Shown here in pieces: positions 35,090-43,028 of a stretch of DNA of 64,000 nt (position 1 is the stretch's first letter; each line of letters starts with the position of its first letter). Location of the stretch: contig JACJXO010000008.1 of assembly GCA_020636645.1 (NCBI GenBank), positions 41,691-105,690 of the forward strand. Direction: 5' to 3'. Origin of the DNA: Chitinophagales bacterium. GTDB lineage: Bacteria; Bacteroidota; Bacteroidia; Chitinophagales; BACL12. The notes beneath the pieces were generated by a model. That model made no database searches. It was given only the letters and a program-made list of their open reading frames with translations, and was not told the origin of the DNA. Both the position numbers and the translations under genes were made by a program.

Positions 35090-35604
35090 GAATTTATGTG
35101 ATAGGATATATGGGCAGCGGCAAGACGACCCAGGGGCAGAAACTGGCCAAAAAACTCGGACTTGATTTTTATGATCTGGATGCCCTGATAGAAGATGCAG
35201 CAGGGATGAAGGTGGCCGAGATCTTTGCCGAAAAAGGGGAACAGCATTTCAGAGAGCTGGAAGCAGATGTATTGCGGGGTACCGTTTTGTTTCCTGATGC
35301 GGTCATAGCCTGTGGTGGCGGCACTCCTTGCTATTACAACAATATGCAGTGGATGAATAACCGCGGTGCAACGGTCTGGTTTCATCTGCCTCCTGAGATC
35401 ATCGCCGGACGTATCAAAAAGAAAAAAGCAAAGCGTCCACTCATTGCTCATCTGCCTGATGAAGAGATACTTCCGTTCATCAGAGAGAAATTACAGGAGC
35501 GATCGTATTTCTATGGGAAGGCACAATTTCACTTCGACCTGTCTGAAATGTCCGTAAAAGAGATCGCTGCCGGGTTATGTGAGGCTATTCCTCAGCTGAG
35601 GTAA
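35086..35604 (+). CDS. aroK: Shikimate kinase
   Basis: A 172-residue P-loop kinase: Walker A GYMGSGKTT (about 7-15), the shikimate-binding DLDALIE and FRELEADVL segments, CGGGTPCY, and a lid region with arginine (KAKRPLIAH). It phosphorylates shikimate at O3 in aromatic amino acid synthesis. The start overlaps the permease stop (ATGA), so it is the last gene of the DUF1599-led operon. Its 3' end overlaps the convergent pyrR-like gene by 13 nt. Confidence 0.95.
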   Translation: MRIYVIGYMGSGKTTQGQKLAKKLGLDFYDLDALIEDAAGMKVAEIFAEKGEQHFRELEADVLRGTVLFPDAVIACGGGTPCYYNNMQWMNNRGATVWFHLPPEIIAGRIKKKKAKRPLIAHLPDEEILPFIREKLQERSYFYGKAQFHFDLSEMSVKEIAAGLCEAIPQLR

Positions 35605-36107
35605 ATACCTTCTTCACCTGCTCTGCTGATGACCACTGTGATGTGTTCCTGAATCGTGGTGCTTAAAGACAATCCCACATAGTCCGGCTGCACCGGAAAC
35701 ATCTTATGGGTACGCTCCACCAGTACCGCCATCTGGATCTTTTTGGGATGGTGTTCCAGAAATGGCTTCATGGCATACAGCAGGGTGCGGCCACTGTTGG
35801 ATACATCGTCCACCAGGATGATGACCTTGCCGTTGATGTCGCTGTCTGACAGACTCATCTCAACCGGACTGTCTGCCGGTCTGCTTTTGTCCAGTTCAAT
35901 ATGTGTCAGCACCACTTTTGTTTGTACGATCTCTTTCAGTACATCATAGATCTTGACCGCCATCGCATACCCTTCTGTGTTGCGGCAAATACCGGCTACA
36001 ATGATCTCGGGTTCGTCGTAGTTGTCTTCGGCTATTTCAAATGCAATGCGCTTGATCTTCTGCTGCACCTGCGGCCAGTCTGCTATTCGGGTAAGTGTCG
36101 CTTCCAT
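35592..36107 (-). CDS. pyrR: PyrR-like phosphoribosyltransferase
   Basis: A 171-residue PRT-fold protein with PRPP loop VIILVDDVSNSGRT (about 101-114). The N-terminal helix (VQQKIKRIAFEIAEDN) and length match the PyrR/uracil PRT family, which in Firmicutes attenuates pyr operons. In Bacteroidota the role is less clear. No anti-terminator leader was noted. Two starts are possible. ATG 36107 overlaps the subtilase stop by 1 nt and gives the standard N-terminus. ATG 36125 would add six residues and lies within the subtilase. A -7 box at 36113-36120 suggests a separate, possibly leaderless transcript. Confidence 0.85.
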   Translation of the reverse strand: MEATLTRIADWPQVQQKIKRIAFEIAEDNYDEPEIIVAGICRNTEGYAMAVKIYDVLKEIVQTKVVLTHIELDKSRPADSPVEMSLSDSDINGKVIILVDDVSNSGRTLLYAMKPFLEHHPKKIQMAVLVERTHKMFPVQPDYVGLSLSTTIQEHITVVISRAGEEGIYLS

Positions 36108-38566
36108 CACTCCAAAATTAGACATTGACGGGAGGAACTGCCTGAACTGTCTGTGAATTCTACCAGATAGATACCTGATGGCAAAACTGACAGATCTGCC
36201 CGGGCAGCTTCAGTTGCCTGATCACTGTACAGGATATGCCCTTGCAGATCCATGATACGGAAACGGAATTTTTCTCCCGGGTAAGAAATATGCAATGTTC
36301 CGCTGCTTGGGTTTGGATAGATCACAGCCTGGTTCACAACACCCTCGCGAAGCGGGTCTGTAGTGAAAACAAATGGGATACTCCAGGACGAAAAACCGAA
36401 GTCGGGACAGGCTGCACGTACCTTGCAGCTATAAGTAGTACCGGGTAACAAGCCGCCAATGGTCTTGCTGTTTACGGGCGATTTCTTGCGAAGCACACTT
36501 CCTCCTGCTACAGGTGCATAGGCGATCTGGTAACCCGAAGCATTGGGTATCAGGCTCCATTCCAGAGCCACAGAGATCGGGGTGATGTCTGCAGCTGTTA
36601 GTCCGGCCGGAGGATCCATGTAATTGCTGCTGTCACAACCCCAGCTGCCTGTCAGCGTTCTGAAGGCATCGGCCTTTCCATAACCCCAGTTATTGTCTGG
36701 CAAGGCATCTCCTGTCCAGCTGTCGCGACGTGCATTGCTGAGTATGGCATCGTTGACCTCACTCCAGTCGGCAGCAGGATTTTTTTGCAGATACAACGCA
36801 GCAATTCCTGTTACTGCAGGTGATGCGAACGAGGTTCCGTTTTGCAGATAGTGCATGCCGTCGGGCGACATATAATTTGCTGCACCCAGGCTGATAAGCC
36901 ATTCGGTCAGGACAGAAGAACCTGTCGTCAATACTCTGGAACCGGTGCTGGTAATGTCGGGCTTGATGCGACCGTCTCGGGTAGGGCCTCTGCTGGAAGA
37001 ATAGAACAACTGTCCAACAGTGTCTATCAGTGATGGATGCTCACCGTAATAATTGGTCATCGTATCCCGGTTCACATAGGAGCCGATGGCCAGCACATGA
37101 TCACTGCATTGCCAGCCGCTTACTATGGTTTGATGGATATCAGGCAGCACATAGTTGACTATGTCAGGCACCGTACCTGCAGCAGGAAGGCCGGTGGTGA
37201 CGAAATTGCTGAAGCCGGTAAAGGATTCGCTTCCCCACAGATCGAAACGTCCTGACCCCTGTGTGGTAAGTCGCCAGTAATAGTTGGAAAATGCAGGAAC
37301 GATATAGCATTCCAGCAGATAGCGCCCGTCTATTTTCTGTGCATAGAAGGTGGCTGTGCCGATGGTTGTGGGGCCGTCCATCAGGGTGTATTCCAGGCTG
37401 TCTATGGCCCCTCCAGTAAGGTCGAAGTCACTCACTATATTGAACCAGGGAGAACTGCCTTTGGGTACCCAACCGGTGGGATTATCTGCTCCGATGGCAA
37501 AGTTCACATTGGCCAGCTCCGCAGTATCTGCCCAGAGTTGCCAGTACACCAGGTTGGTATAGCTGAGTTTCTTGAACCAGGTGAATTGCGGGGTGGCTGT
37601 TACTTCATATCCAAGATGTATCAGCTGGTTGCCTGCATTTCCTGCGGCAGCTACCAGGGCTCTTCCGCTTTGTGCTTCCAGCATGCTTTCTATGGCCTGG
37701 GTGGTCAGGTCCTTGCCATCGTGAGATCCTGTGTATAAACCGAAGCTGGTATTGATGACACAGGGCTTCCCAAGTTCTGCTGCCTTGCTGAATACATAGT
37801 CAATGGCGTCTATGGCTACAGTCTCATAATCTGATTCGAAATCAAGTGCCACCAGAATGAGATCAGCGTTGGGAGCTATTCCCTTATAGGCATTGGCAGC
37901 ATTTCCGCTGGATGCAGCTACACCGGTCACACCCGATCCATGGCTGTACCAGTAGTTGTAATCAATGTGCGGACAGGTCTCATCAGCCACCGACTGGCTG
38001 TCGCATTCTATGCCGTAACCATAGGGCAGAGGTTCCGTGCCGTCGGGTGCCAGCGACTGATCCCACAGGTACTTGATGCGGGTGTTGCCTTCGGCATCTG
38101 TGAAGTCGCCGTGTCGGTAATCGAAAGGAGCATCTATCACACCAATGATGACGCCGGTACCGTCATAACCCTGAGGTAACGGCCAGTAACCCTGCTGGGC
38201 AGAATCTGCATTGTTGTGGTGGATCATGACGTCGTTCATGAGCCTGAAATTGCCCTGCGGGCAGTCGATCCACAGTATGCCCGTTTCCTGTCGCAATGTG
38301 TTGATCTGCTCCGGGCTCAGATCGGCTCTGGTAATATTTCCATACTGCCTGATGAGCGTTCCGCCTGAAGACCTGATCGCTTTGCTCACATCCTGGTCAT
38401 TTCCTCTTATCAACAGGGGGATGGATATGTCTGAAGCATCGTTCAGCAGGTGGTACAAAGACAAAGAGACGGGAGCCTGTACTTGCTGGGCCTGCGCTAT
38501 GGAGGCAGGATACAGGCTCAGACAGAGCAGAAATATGCACAGAAGGGCGTGGCGAATGGAAAACAT
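36107..38566 (-). CDS. Subtilisin-like (S8) serine peptidase with FnIII and T9SS sorting domain
   Basis: An 819-residue secreted protease. Signal peptide about 1-26 (IAQAQ). The catalytic triad is visible: Asp145 in IIGVIDAPFD, His209 in YSHGSGVTG, and Ser579 in NGTSFASPAVTG. About 230 residues separate the His and Ser blocks beyond the core, suggesting an inserted beta domain (about 330-480; FDLTGGAIDSLEYTLMDG). A fibronectin type III domain (about 650-740) and a type A sorting domain (about 745-819; VIYPNPSSGTLHIS) follow. It is expected at the cell surface or in the medium. An in-frame extension to 38704 is rejected because MFSIRHALLC begins the signal peptide. Confidence 0.92.
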   Translation of the reverse strand: MFSIRHALLCIFLLCLSLYPASIAQAQQVQAPVSLSLYHLLNDASDISIPLLIRGNDQDVSKAIRSSGGTLIRQYGNITRADLSPEQINTLRQETGILWIDCPQGNFRLMNDVMIHHNNADSAQQGYWPLPQGYDGTGVIIGVIDAPFDYRHGDFTDAEGNTRIKYLWDQSLAPDGTEPLPYGYGIECDSQSVADETCPHIDYNYWYSHGSGVTGVAASSGNAANAYKGIAPNADLILVALDFESDYETVAIDAIDYVFSKAAELGKPCVINTSFGLYTGSHDGKDLTTQAIESMLEAQSGRALVAAAGNAGNQLIHLGYEVTATPQFTWFKKLSYTNLVYWQLWADTAELANVNFAIGADNPTGWVPKGSSPWFNIVSDFDLTGGAIDSLEYTLMDGPTTIGTATFYAQKIDGRYLLECYIVPAFSNYYWRLTTQGSGRFDLWGSESFTGFSNFVTTGLPAAGTVPDIVNYVLPDIHQTIVSGWQCSDHVLAIGSYVNRDTMTNYYGEHPSLIDTVGQLFYSSSRGPTRDGRIKPDITSTGSRVLTTGSSVLTEWLISLGAANYMSPDGMHYLQNGTSFASPAVTGIAALYLQKNPAADWSEVNDAILSNARRDSWTGDALPDNNWGYGKADAFRTLTGSWGCDSSNYMDPPAGLTAADITPISVALEWSLIPNASGYQIAYAPVAGGSVLRKKSPVNSKTIGGLLPGTTYSCKVRAACPDFGFSSWSIPFVFTTDPLREGVVNQAVIYPNPSSGTLHISYPGEKFRFRIMDLQGHILYSDQATEAARADLSVLPSGIYLVEFTDSSGSSSRQCLILE
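36113..36120 (-). promoter_or_regulatory. -7 promoter element (TAATTTTG, reverse strand) inside the subtilase 3' end
   Basis: A full TAnnTTTG match overlapping the last codons of the subtilase gene. Initiation about 6-7 nt downstream would put the 5' end at or very near the ATG at 36107. Confidence 0.4.
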
Positions 38567-38612
38567 CAAGAGTAAATTTAGCCCTATTTTAGCAACAATC
38601 AATGACGTGACT

Positions 38613-39923
38613 ATGCACTGGATCGGGCAGGTTGTATTTACTGTGATGTTGCTGGTAACAGGCTTTCTGGCCTGGAAAAAATACAGTTTCATTCGCCGCA
38701 ACATAGCCCTTGGCAGAAAGGAAGACCTGGGAGGGAACAGCGGCGAACGCTGGCGTTATATGCTGTTGTTTGCCCTGGGGCAGAAGAAGATGTTCCGCAA
38801 CTGGTTACCCGCAGTGTTGCATCTCTTCATCTATGTCAGCTTCGTGATCGTCAATATCGAAGTGCTGGAGATCACCTTCGACGGACTGACGGGCTCGCAC
38901 AGGGCATTCGCACATTCTCTCGGGGCATTTTATCCCTTCATGATCAGTCTGATCGAAGTGTTATCTGCAGGAGCACTCATCGCAACGATCATCTTCCTGT
39001 TCAGAAGGAATGTGGTAAAAGTGCGTCGCTTCACCCTGCCTGAAATGAAAGGCTGGCCGTTCCAGGATGCCAACCTGATCCTACTGTTCGAACTGGTTTT
39101 GGTAACAGCTATTCTCACGATGAATGCCGCCGACTATCAGTTGCAGCTGCGAACCACGGTCAATTACCACAGCACAGGAACCTTCTTGTTGTCACAGTAC
39201 ACCGCCAATATCTTCGCAGGCGTGTCCACCCAGAAACTGATCTATCTGGAACGCATAGCCTGGTGGGGGCACATTACAGGTATATTCTTCTTTTTGCTAT
39301 ATATACCTCATAGTAAACATCTTCATATCTTCCTTTCTTTCCCGAACAGCTATTGGCATCGGGAGGAAGTGAAAGGCAAACTCCCCAATATGCCGGTCAT
39401 CATGAATGAAGTGAAGACGATGCTGGATCCATCGGCAGAGGTGCAGGATATAGCCGATCCACCCACAACCTTTGGAGCAAAGGACGTGACCGATCTGTCG
39501 TGGAAACATCTGCTGGATGCATACAGTTGTACGGAGTGCGGCAGGTGTACTGCTGCCTGTCCTGCCAACCAGACGGGTAAGAAACTATCGCCCAGAAAGA
39601 TCATGATGGATACCCGCGACAGGCTGGAAGAAGTGGGTCACAACCGCGATAAGCACGGACTCGATTTCAACGATAACAAGTCACTCTTGGGTGATTATAT
39701 CACCGCAGAAGAATTGCGTGCCTGTACCACCTGCAACGCCTGCGTGGAAGAATGCCCGGTCAGTATCAGTCCGCTCAGCATCATCATGGAACTGCGTCGC
39801 TACCAGATCATGGAACAAAGTGACGCACCGGAAGCCTGGACACAGATGTTCAATAACCTGGAAAATAACCAGGCACCGTGGCAGTTCAATCCAATGGAGA
39901 GACTGAACTGGAAGGAGGAGTGA
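38613..39923 (+). CDS. HdrD/NarI-like membrane Fe-S oxidoreductase subunit
   Basis: A 436-residue protein. The N-terminal half (about 1-245) has five or six helices like a nitrate reductase gamma or HdrE-type cytochrome domain (His residues in VLHLFIYVS, AWWGHITGIFFF, PHSKHLHIF may ligate haem). The C-terminal part holds two [4Fe-4S] motifs: CTECGRCTAACP (about 305-316) and CTTCNACVEECP (about 374-385). The CCG domains found in fused homologues are encoded separately by the gene at 40380, and the two would make a quinone-linked electron-transfer complex. Electron donor unknown. Two tandem-repeat arrays separate the genes. A GTG at 38607 is an alternative start. Confidence 0.85.
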   Translation: MHWIGQVVFTVMLLVTGFLAWKKYSFIRRNIALGRKEDLGGNSGERWRYMLLFALGQKKMFRNWLPAVLHLFIYVSFVIVNIEVLEITFDGLTGSHRAFAHSLGAFYPFMISLIEVLSAGALIATIIFLFRRNVVKVRRFTLPEMKGWPFQDANLILLFELVLVTAILTMNAADYQLQLRTTVNYHSTGTFLLSQYTANIFAGVSTQKLIYLERIAWWGHITGIFFFLLYIPHSKHLHIFLSFPNSYWHREEVKGKLPNMPVIMNEVKTMLDPSAEVQDIADPPTTFGAKDVTDLSWKHLLDAYSCTECGRCTAACPANQTGKKLSPRKIMMDTRDRLEEVGHNRDKHGLDFNDNKSLLGDYITAEELRACTTCNACVEECPVSISPLSIIMELRRYQIMEQSDAPEAWTQMFNNLENNQAPWQFNPMERLNWKEE

Positions 39924-40268
39924 GAATGTGGGAATGGGGGAATGAGGGAATGTGAGAATGGGGAAATGTGAAAATGAGGGAATTAGGTAATGTGGGAATA
40001 AGGGAATGTGAAAATGAGAGAATTAGGTAATGTGGGAATAAGGGAATGTGAAAATGAGAGAATGTAGGAATGTGGGAATAAGGGGATGTGAAAATGAGAG
40101 AATGAAGGAATGTGGGAATGGGGAAATGTGAAAATGAGAGAATGAAGGAATGTGGGAATGAGGGAATGAAGGAATGGGGGAATGAGGGAATGTGAAAATG
40201 AGAGAATGTGAAAATGAGAGAATGTGGGAATGGGGGAATGGGGAAATGAGGAGATGAGGGAATGGATG
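39924..40268 (+). repeat. C-free 8-nt tandem array (consensus GAATGnGG)
   Basis: About 42 consecutive octamers of the form [G/A]AATGnNN follow the stop codon at 39923 directly. The + strand contains no C from 39924 to 40268. A higher-order unit of five octamers (40 nt) is repeated: GAATTAGG-TAATGTGG... occurs twice in near-identical form (from 39979 and 40019), and two or three related 40-nt units follow. Several GGG-GGGGG tracts could form G-quadruplexes. The open frame on the reverse strand here is a by-product of the composition. Confidence 0.9.
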
Positions 40269-40307
40269 CTATTGAGCAAAGCAACCGCGATCAGCAACAT
40301 CCCCTAA

Positions 40308-40377
40308 CGAATAACGAACAACGAATAACGAATAACGATAGACGAATTACGAATAACGATAAACGAACAACGATCCA
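40308..40377 (+). repeat. 7-nt tandem array (consensus CGAATAA), about ten units
   Basis: Units read CGAATAA, CGAACAA, CGAATAA, CGAATAA, CGATAGA, CGAATTA, CGAATAA, CGATAAA, CGAACAA, CGATCCA. The array ends 2 nt before the ATG of the HdrB-like gene, so it forms its leader. About 39 nt of unique sequence separates it from the octamer array. Confidence 0.85.
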
Positions 40378-40379
40378 AG

Positions 40380-41174
40380 ATGAACGTACCAGTTATGTCA
40401 GACCTTGCCGCCCGCGGAGAAATGCCGGAAGTGCTCTTCTGGGTAGGGTGTGCAGGAAGTTTTGACCAGCGGGCCCAGAAGGTAACAGGAGCCTTTGTGC
40501 AGATACTCAACCATTGCAAGGTTTCCTTTGCGGTGCTGGGTACGGAAGAAGGTTGTACCGGTGATCCTGCCAGACGTGCAGGCAATGAATTCCTGTTCCA
40601 GATGCTGGCTGCCAATAATATCGCCACGCTGAATGGATATGGGATCAGAAATATCGTGACCACCTGTCCGCACTGCTTCAATACACTAAAGAACGAATAC
40701 CCGGAACTGGGCGGAAACTATGAGGTCATGCACCACAGTCAGTTCATTCAGCAACTGATAGCTGAGGGAAAATTGTCCATGCAGGGCGGAGGTACATTCA
40801 AAGGCAAACGCATCACCTACCACGACAGCTGCTATCTGGGACGTGCAAATGGTGTGTATGAAGCACCCAGGGCGGTGCTGGAGATCCTGGATGCGGAACT
40901 GGTGGAGATGAAGCGATGCAAAAGCAAGGGCTTGTGTTGCGGTGCCGGCGGTGCGCAGATGTTCAAGGAAGCAGAAGCAGGAGAGAAGGAGGTCAACATC
41001 GAACGCACAGAAGAAGCTCTGGAAACAAAGCCTGACATCATCGCTGCGGCCTGTCCGTTCTGCAGCACCATGATGACCGATGGGGTCAAGCATGCAGAAA
41101 AGGAGGACAGTGTGAAAGTATATGACATCGCGGAACTCATTGTTCAGGGAAACGCTTTATTGGAACATGAATGA
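40380..41174 (+). CDS. HdrB/GlpC-like CCG-domain Fe-S protein
   Basis: A 264-residue protein with two CCG-type cysteine modules. The first is WVGCAGSFD with TEEGCTGD and VTTCPHCFNTL. The second is YHDSCYLGR, LCCGAGGAQMF and ACPFCSTMM. Such modules bind an unusual [4Fe-4S] cluster at the heterodisulfide site of HdrB, though bacterial homologues without methanogenic cofactors serve other electron transfers. It pairs with the membrane subunit encoded upstream. The ATG at 40380 follows the 7-nt array; an ATG at 40395 is an alternative. It overlaps the next gene by 8 nt. Confidence 0.88.
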   Translation: MNVPVMSDLAARGEMPEVLFWVGCAGSFDQRAQKVTGAFVQILNHCKVSFAVLGTEEGCTGDPARRAGNEFLFQMLAANNIATLNGYGIRNIVTTCPHCFNTLKNEYPELGGNYEVMHHSQFIQQLIAEGKLSMQGGGTFKGKRITYHDSCYLGRANGVYEAPRAVLEILDAELVEMKRCKSKGLCCGAGGAQMFKEAEAGEKEVNIERTEEALETKPDIIAAACPFCSTMMTDGVKHAEKEDSVKVYDIAELIVQGNALLEHE

Positions 41175-41646
41175 TACTAACTCATTAGGACCATCCAGCC
41201 GTGTCTGGATCTACCATAGCAACAGACCGCTCACCAAAGAAGAATGTACCCGTGTCAGTATGGAAACGGCGGCTTTTGCCCGTAAGTGGACTGCACATAA
41301 TCAGCAGCTGATGGCCTGGGGAGGGGTAGTGGAAGATCGTTTTGTGGTACTGATGGTAGATGAAAGTCGTACCGGTGCCAGTGGTTGTTCCATCGACAGT
41401 TCCGTCCATTTCATTCAATCACTTGAACAGAAATTCGGCCTGGAATTATTTAACCGGATGCTGCTGACCTATAAGGACGAGATAGGTTTGCATACCATCA
41501 CGCTGTCTGAATTACACGATGCGCTGGACGACGGCAAACTCAGCATGGATACCATTGTGGCCAACCCGCTGGTGGCTACCAAGCAGGAATTCGATGCCGG
41601 ATTCTTTGCACCACTGAAGGATACCTGGGTGGCGAATATGGTGTAA
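41167..41646 (+). CDS. Conserved Bacteroidota protein of the GCSID family
   Basis: A 159-residue soluble protein. The signature is SRVWIYHSNRPLT near the N-terminus and GASGCSIDSSVHFIQSLEQ (about 77-95), with a conserved Cys, followed by VANPLVATKQEFD. I recognise it as a family frequent in Bacteroidota, sometimes labelled ABC transporter ATPase in databases, but no Walker motifs or ABC signature exist here, so that label is wrong for this sequence. Function unknown. The start overlaps the HdrB-like gene by 8 nt, which ties it to that operon. Alternative ATGs upstream lie within that gene. Confidence 0.75.
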   Translation: MNDTNSLGPSSRVWIYHSNRPLTKEECTRVSMETAAFARKWTAHNQQLMAWGGVVEDRFVVLMVDESRTGASGCSIDSSVHFIQSLEQKFGLELFNRMLLTYKDEIGLHTITLSELHDALDDGKLSMDTIVANPLVATKQEFDAGFFAPLKDTWVANMV

Positions 41647-41653
41647 GGGTCTG

Positions 41654-42943
41654 TTACTCCTTCACCACCAGCATACTCCACTGCTCTCCGTCAGTCTGCA
41701 ACCTGACCAGGTAAAGTCCGCTTGCTACTTCCTCTCCCGATCCATTTTGGCCATTCCAGACCAGAGAACCATTCCATGGTGTGCTATAGACCGGCCTGCC
41801 TTGCAGGTCTGTAATGGTGATCAGGCCATTGTGTACCGTTTCTGAACGCAGATACAAAGCGGTGTTGAACGGATTGGGACCTGCAGTGAAGGGCAGTAGT
41901 TCATAATCTTCCACTGCTGCCGGACAAGGTAGGATGATGGCAGTTCCGGGAGAGCCATACGGACAGCCTGCAGTCCAGGCACCGGGCACATTCGGTGTTC
42001 CATAGAAGTCTAACAACTCCAGTGTAAAACCATTGCCGTCTGCTTCATCAGCCCAGGGTGGATCATCATGGTAGTAGAGGCCGTATTGCAGGATACCCTC
42101 ATTGTCATAAATTCGAACGGCATCACCCTGACCACTGAAACCGAAGCCCAGATCGCCGATCAGGTTGTCAATGGCAGGATAGTAGGTGGTGTACTGAAAG
42201 ATGTCGGTGCAAACCACCAGGTGGGCGCCGGCTTCCAGAATGGTGCCTGCTGGTATATGGAAAACATTGTTGTCTTTGCTGTCGCGGATGCTCCAGTCGG
42301 ATATATCGATCGCACCGATCCCGCTGTTGACCAGTTCTATCCAGTCGCCGCTGTCGTGGTAGAAGATAGAGTTGTAATTGATCTCACTCAGCTGCACAGA
42401 ATAGTTGCAGTCGCTGTATTCACTACCCGGACTTCCGCCCACACAACCTCCGAACCAGTTGGACGGATCGTTGAGCTCTGCGGTATAGTCATCCACTTCC
42501 AGGCTCATGCCATAGCCGTCGGCAGATTTCGGCCAGGGCAAAGTGTCGCCGTAGCTGATTTGAATGACGGGCGCACCGCCGCCGTTGAAGAGCCGAACCT
42601 GACCGCCTCCGTTATCCAGACCGAATTCAAAATCGCCTATCACATTGGAAACCGTAGGATAGACCATGTGGAAGGTGTCTTCCCACTGAGCAATGACCTT
42701 GAATTCGCCCGGTTGGAGGATGGTGCCATCAGGAATTTCAAACTCATCCAGCACATCTTCGCTCTTGAGCAGCCATCCGCTGATGTCGATCTGAGTTGTG
42801 CCGTAATTGTAAAGTTCTACCCAATCCTGACCATTCAGAGAGCTGTCAGGATTGTACATGATCTCGGTGATGGCAAGATCATAAGACTGACCGAACAGTC
42901 GAAGACCGGCCAGCATAAAGGCGAAGAGGAGTCCCTTTTTCAT
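41654..42943 (-). CDS. Lamin-tail-domain T9SS-secreted protein
   Basis: A 429-residue secreted protein: signal peptide 1-19 (GLRLFGQ), two lamin tail domains (LTD; about 22-160 and 180-330; each begins with ITEIMYNP or LSEINYNS and includes DWVELYNYG or DWIELVNSG and IDISGW or IDISDW), and a type A sorting domain (about 350-429; FTAGPNPFNTALYLR). LTDs in bacteria are Ig-like surface modules often linked to nucleases or adhesins. No nuclease domain is attached here. It converges on the GCSID gene, with a 7-nt gap. A near -7 box (TACCTTTA, 42952-42959) is upstream. Confidence 0.9.
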   Translation of the reverse strand: MKKGLLFAFMLAGLRLFGQSYDLAITEIMYNPDSSLNGQDWVELYNYGTTQIDISGWLLKSEDVLDEFEIPDGTILQPGEFKVIAQWEDTFHMVYPTVSNVIGDFEFGLDNGGGQVRLFNGGGAPVIQISYGDTLPWPKSADGYGMSLEVDDYTAELNDPSNWFGGCVGGSPGSEYSDCNYSVQLSEINYNSIFYHDSGDWIELVNSGIGAIDISDWSIRDSKDNNVFHIPAGTILEAGAHLVVCTDIFQYTTYYPAIDNLIGDLGFGFSGQGDAVRIYDNEGILQYGLYYHDDPPWADEADGNGFTLELLDFYGTPNVPGAWTAGCPYGSPGTAIILPCPAAVEDYELLPFTAGPNPFNTALYLRSETVHNGLITITDLQGRPVYSTPWNGSLVWNGQNGSGEEVASGLYLVRLQTDGEQWSMLVVKE

Positions 42944-42997
42944 ACGTGCCTTAAAGGTAGGGTATGTTATGCGAATGTTAAGTCACCATCAGGCAAC

Positions 42998-43022
42998 AAA
43001 AAAGGCCGGTATGAACCGGCCT
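42998..43022 (-). terminator. Rho-independent terminator of the FKBP gene
   Basis: On the reverse strand, AGGCCGGT and ACCGGCCT form an 8-bp stem around a 4-nt loop, followed by a T tract (the A run 42998-43003 on the + strand). It lies 7 nt beyond the FKBP stop. Confidence 0.85.
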
Positions 43023-43028
43023 GTTGAA

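Noticed and set aside
38567..38704. N-terminal extension of the subtilase
   Set aside because: It adds 46 residues ahead of a clear signal peptide and overlaps the divergent membrane subunit gene.
39886..40284. Long open frames on the reverse strand, rich in Phe, Pro, His, Ser and Ile
   Set aside because: They are by-products of the C-free octamer array: stop codons need TTA, CTA or TCA on the + strand, which such sequence almost never has. Their repeats follow the 8-nt DNA period, not protein selection.
40308..40377. Possible CRISPR array
   Set aside because: Units are 7 nt and contiguous, without spacers of constant length, and no cas genes are near.
40262..40465. A 67-codon forward frame spanning the heptamer array
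   Set aside because: It is low-complexity repeat translation that runs into the HdrB-like gene in another frame.
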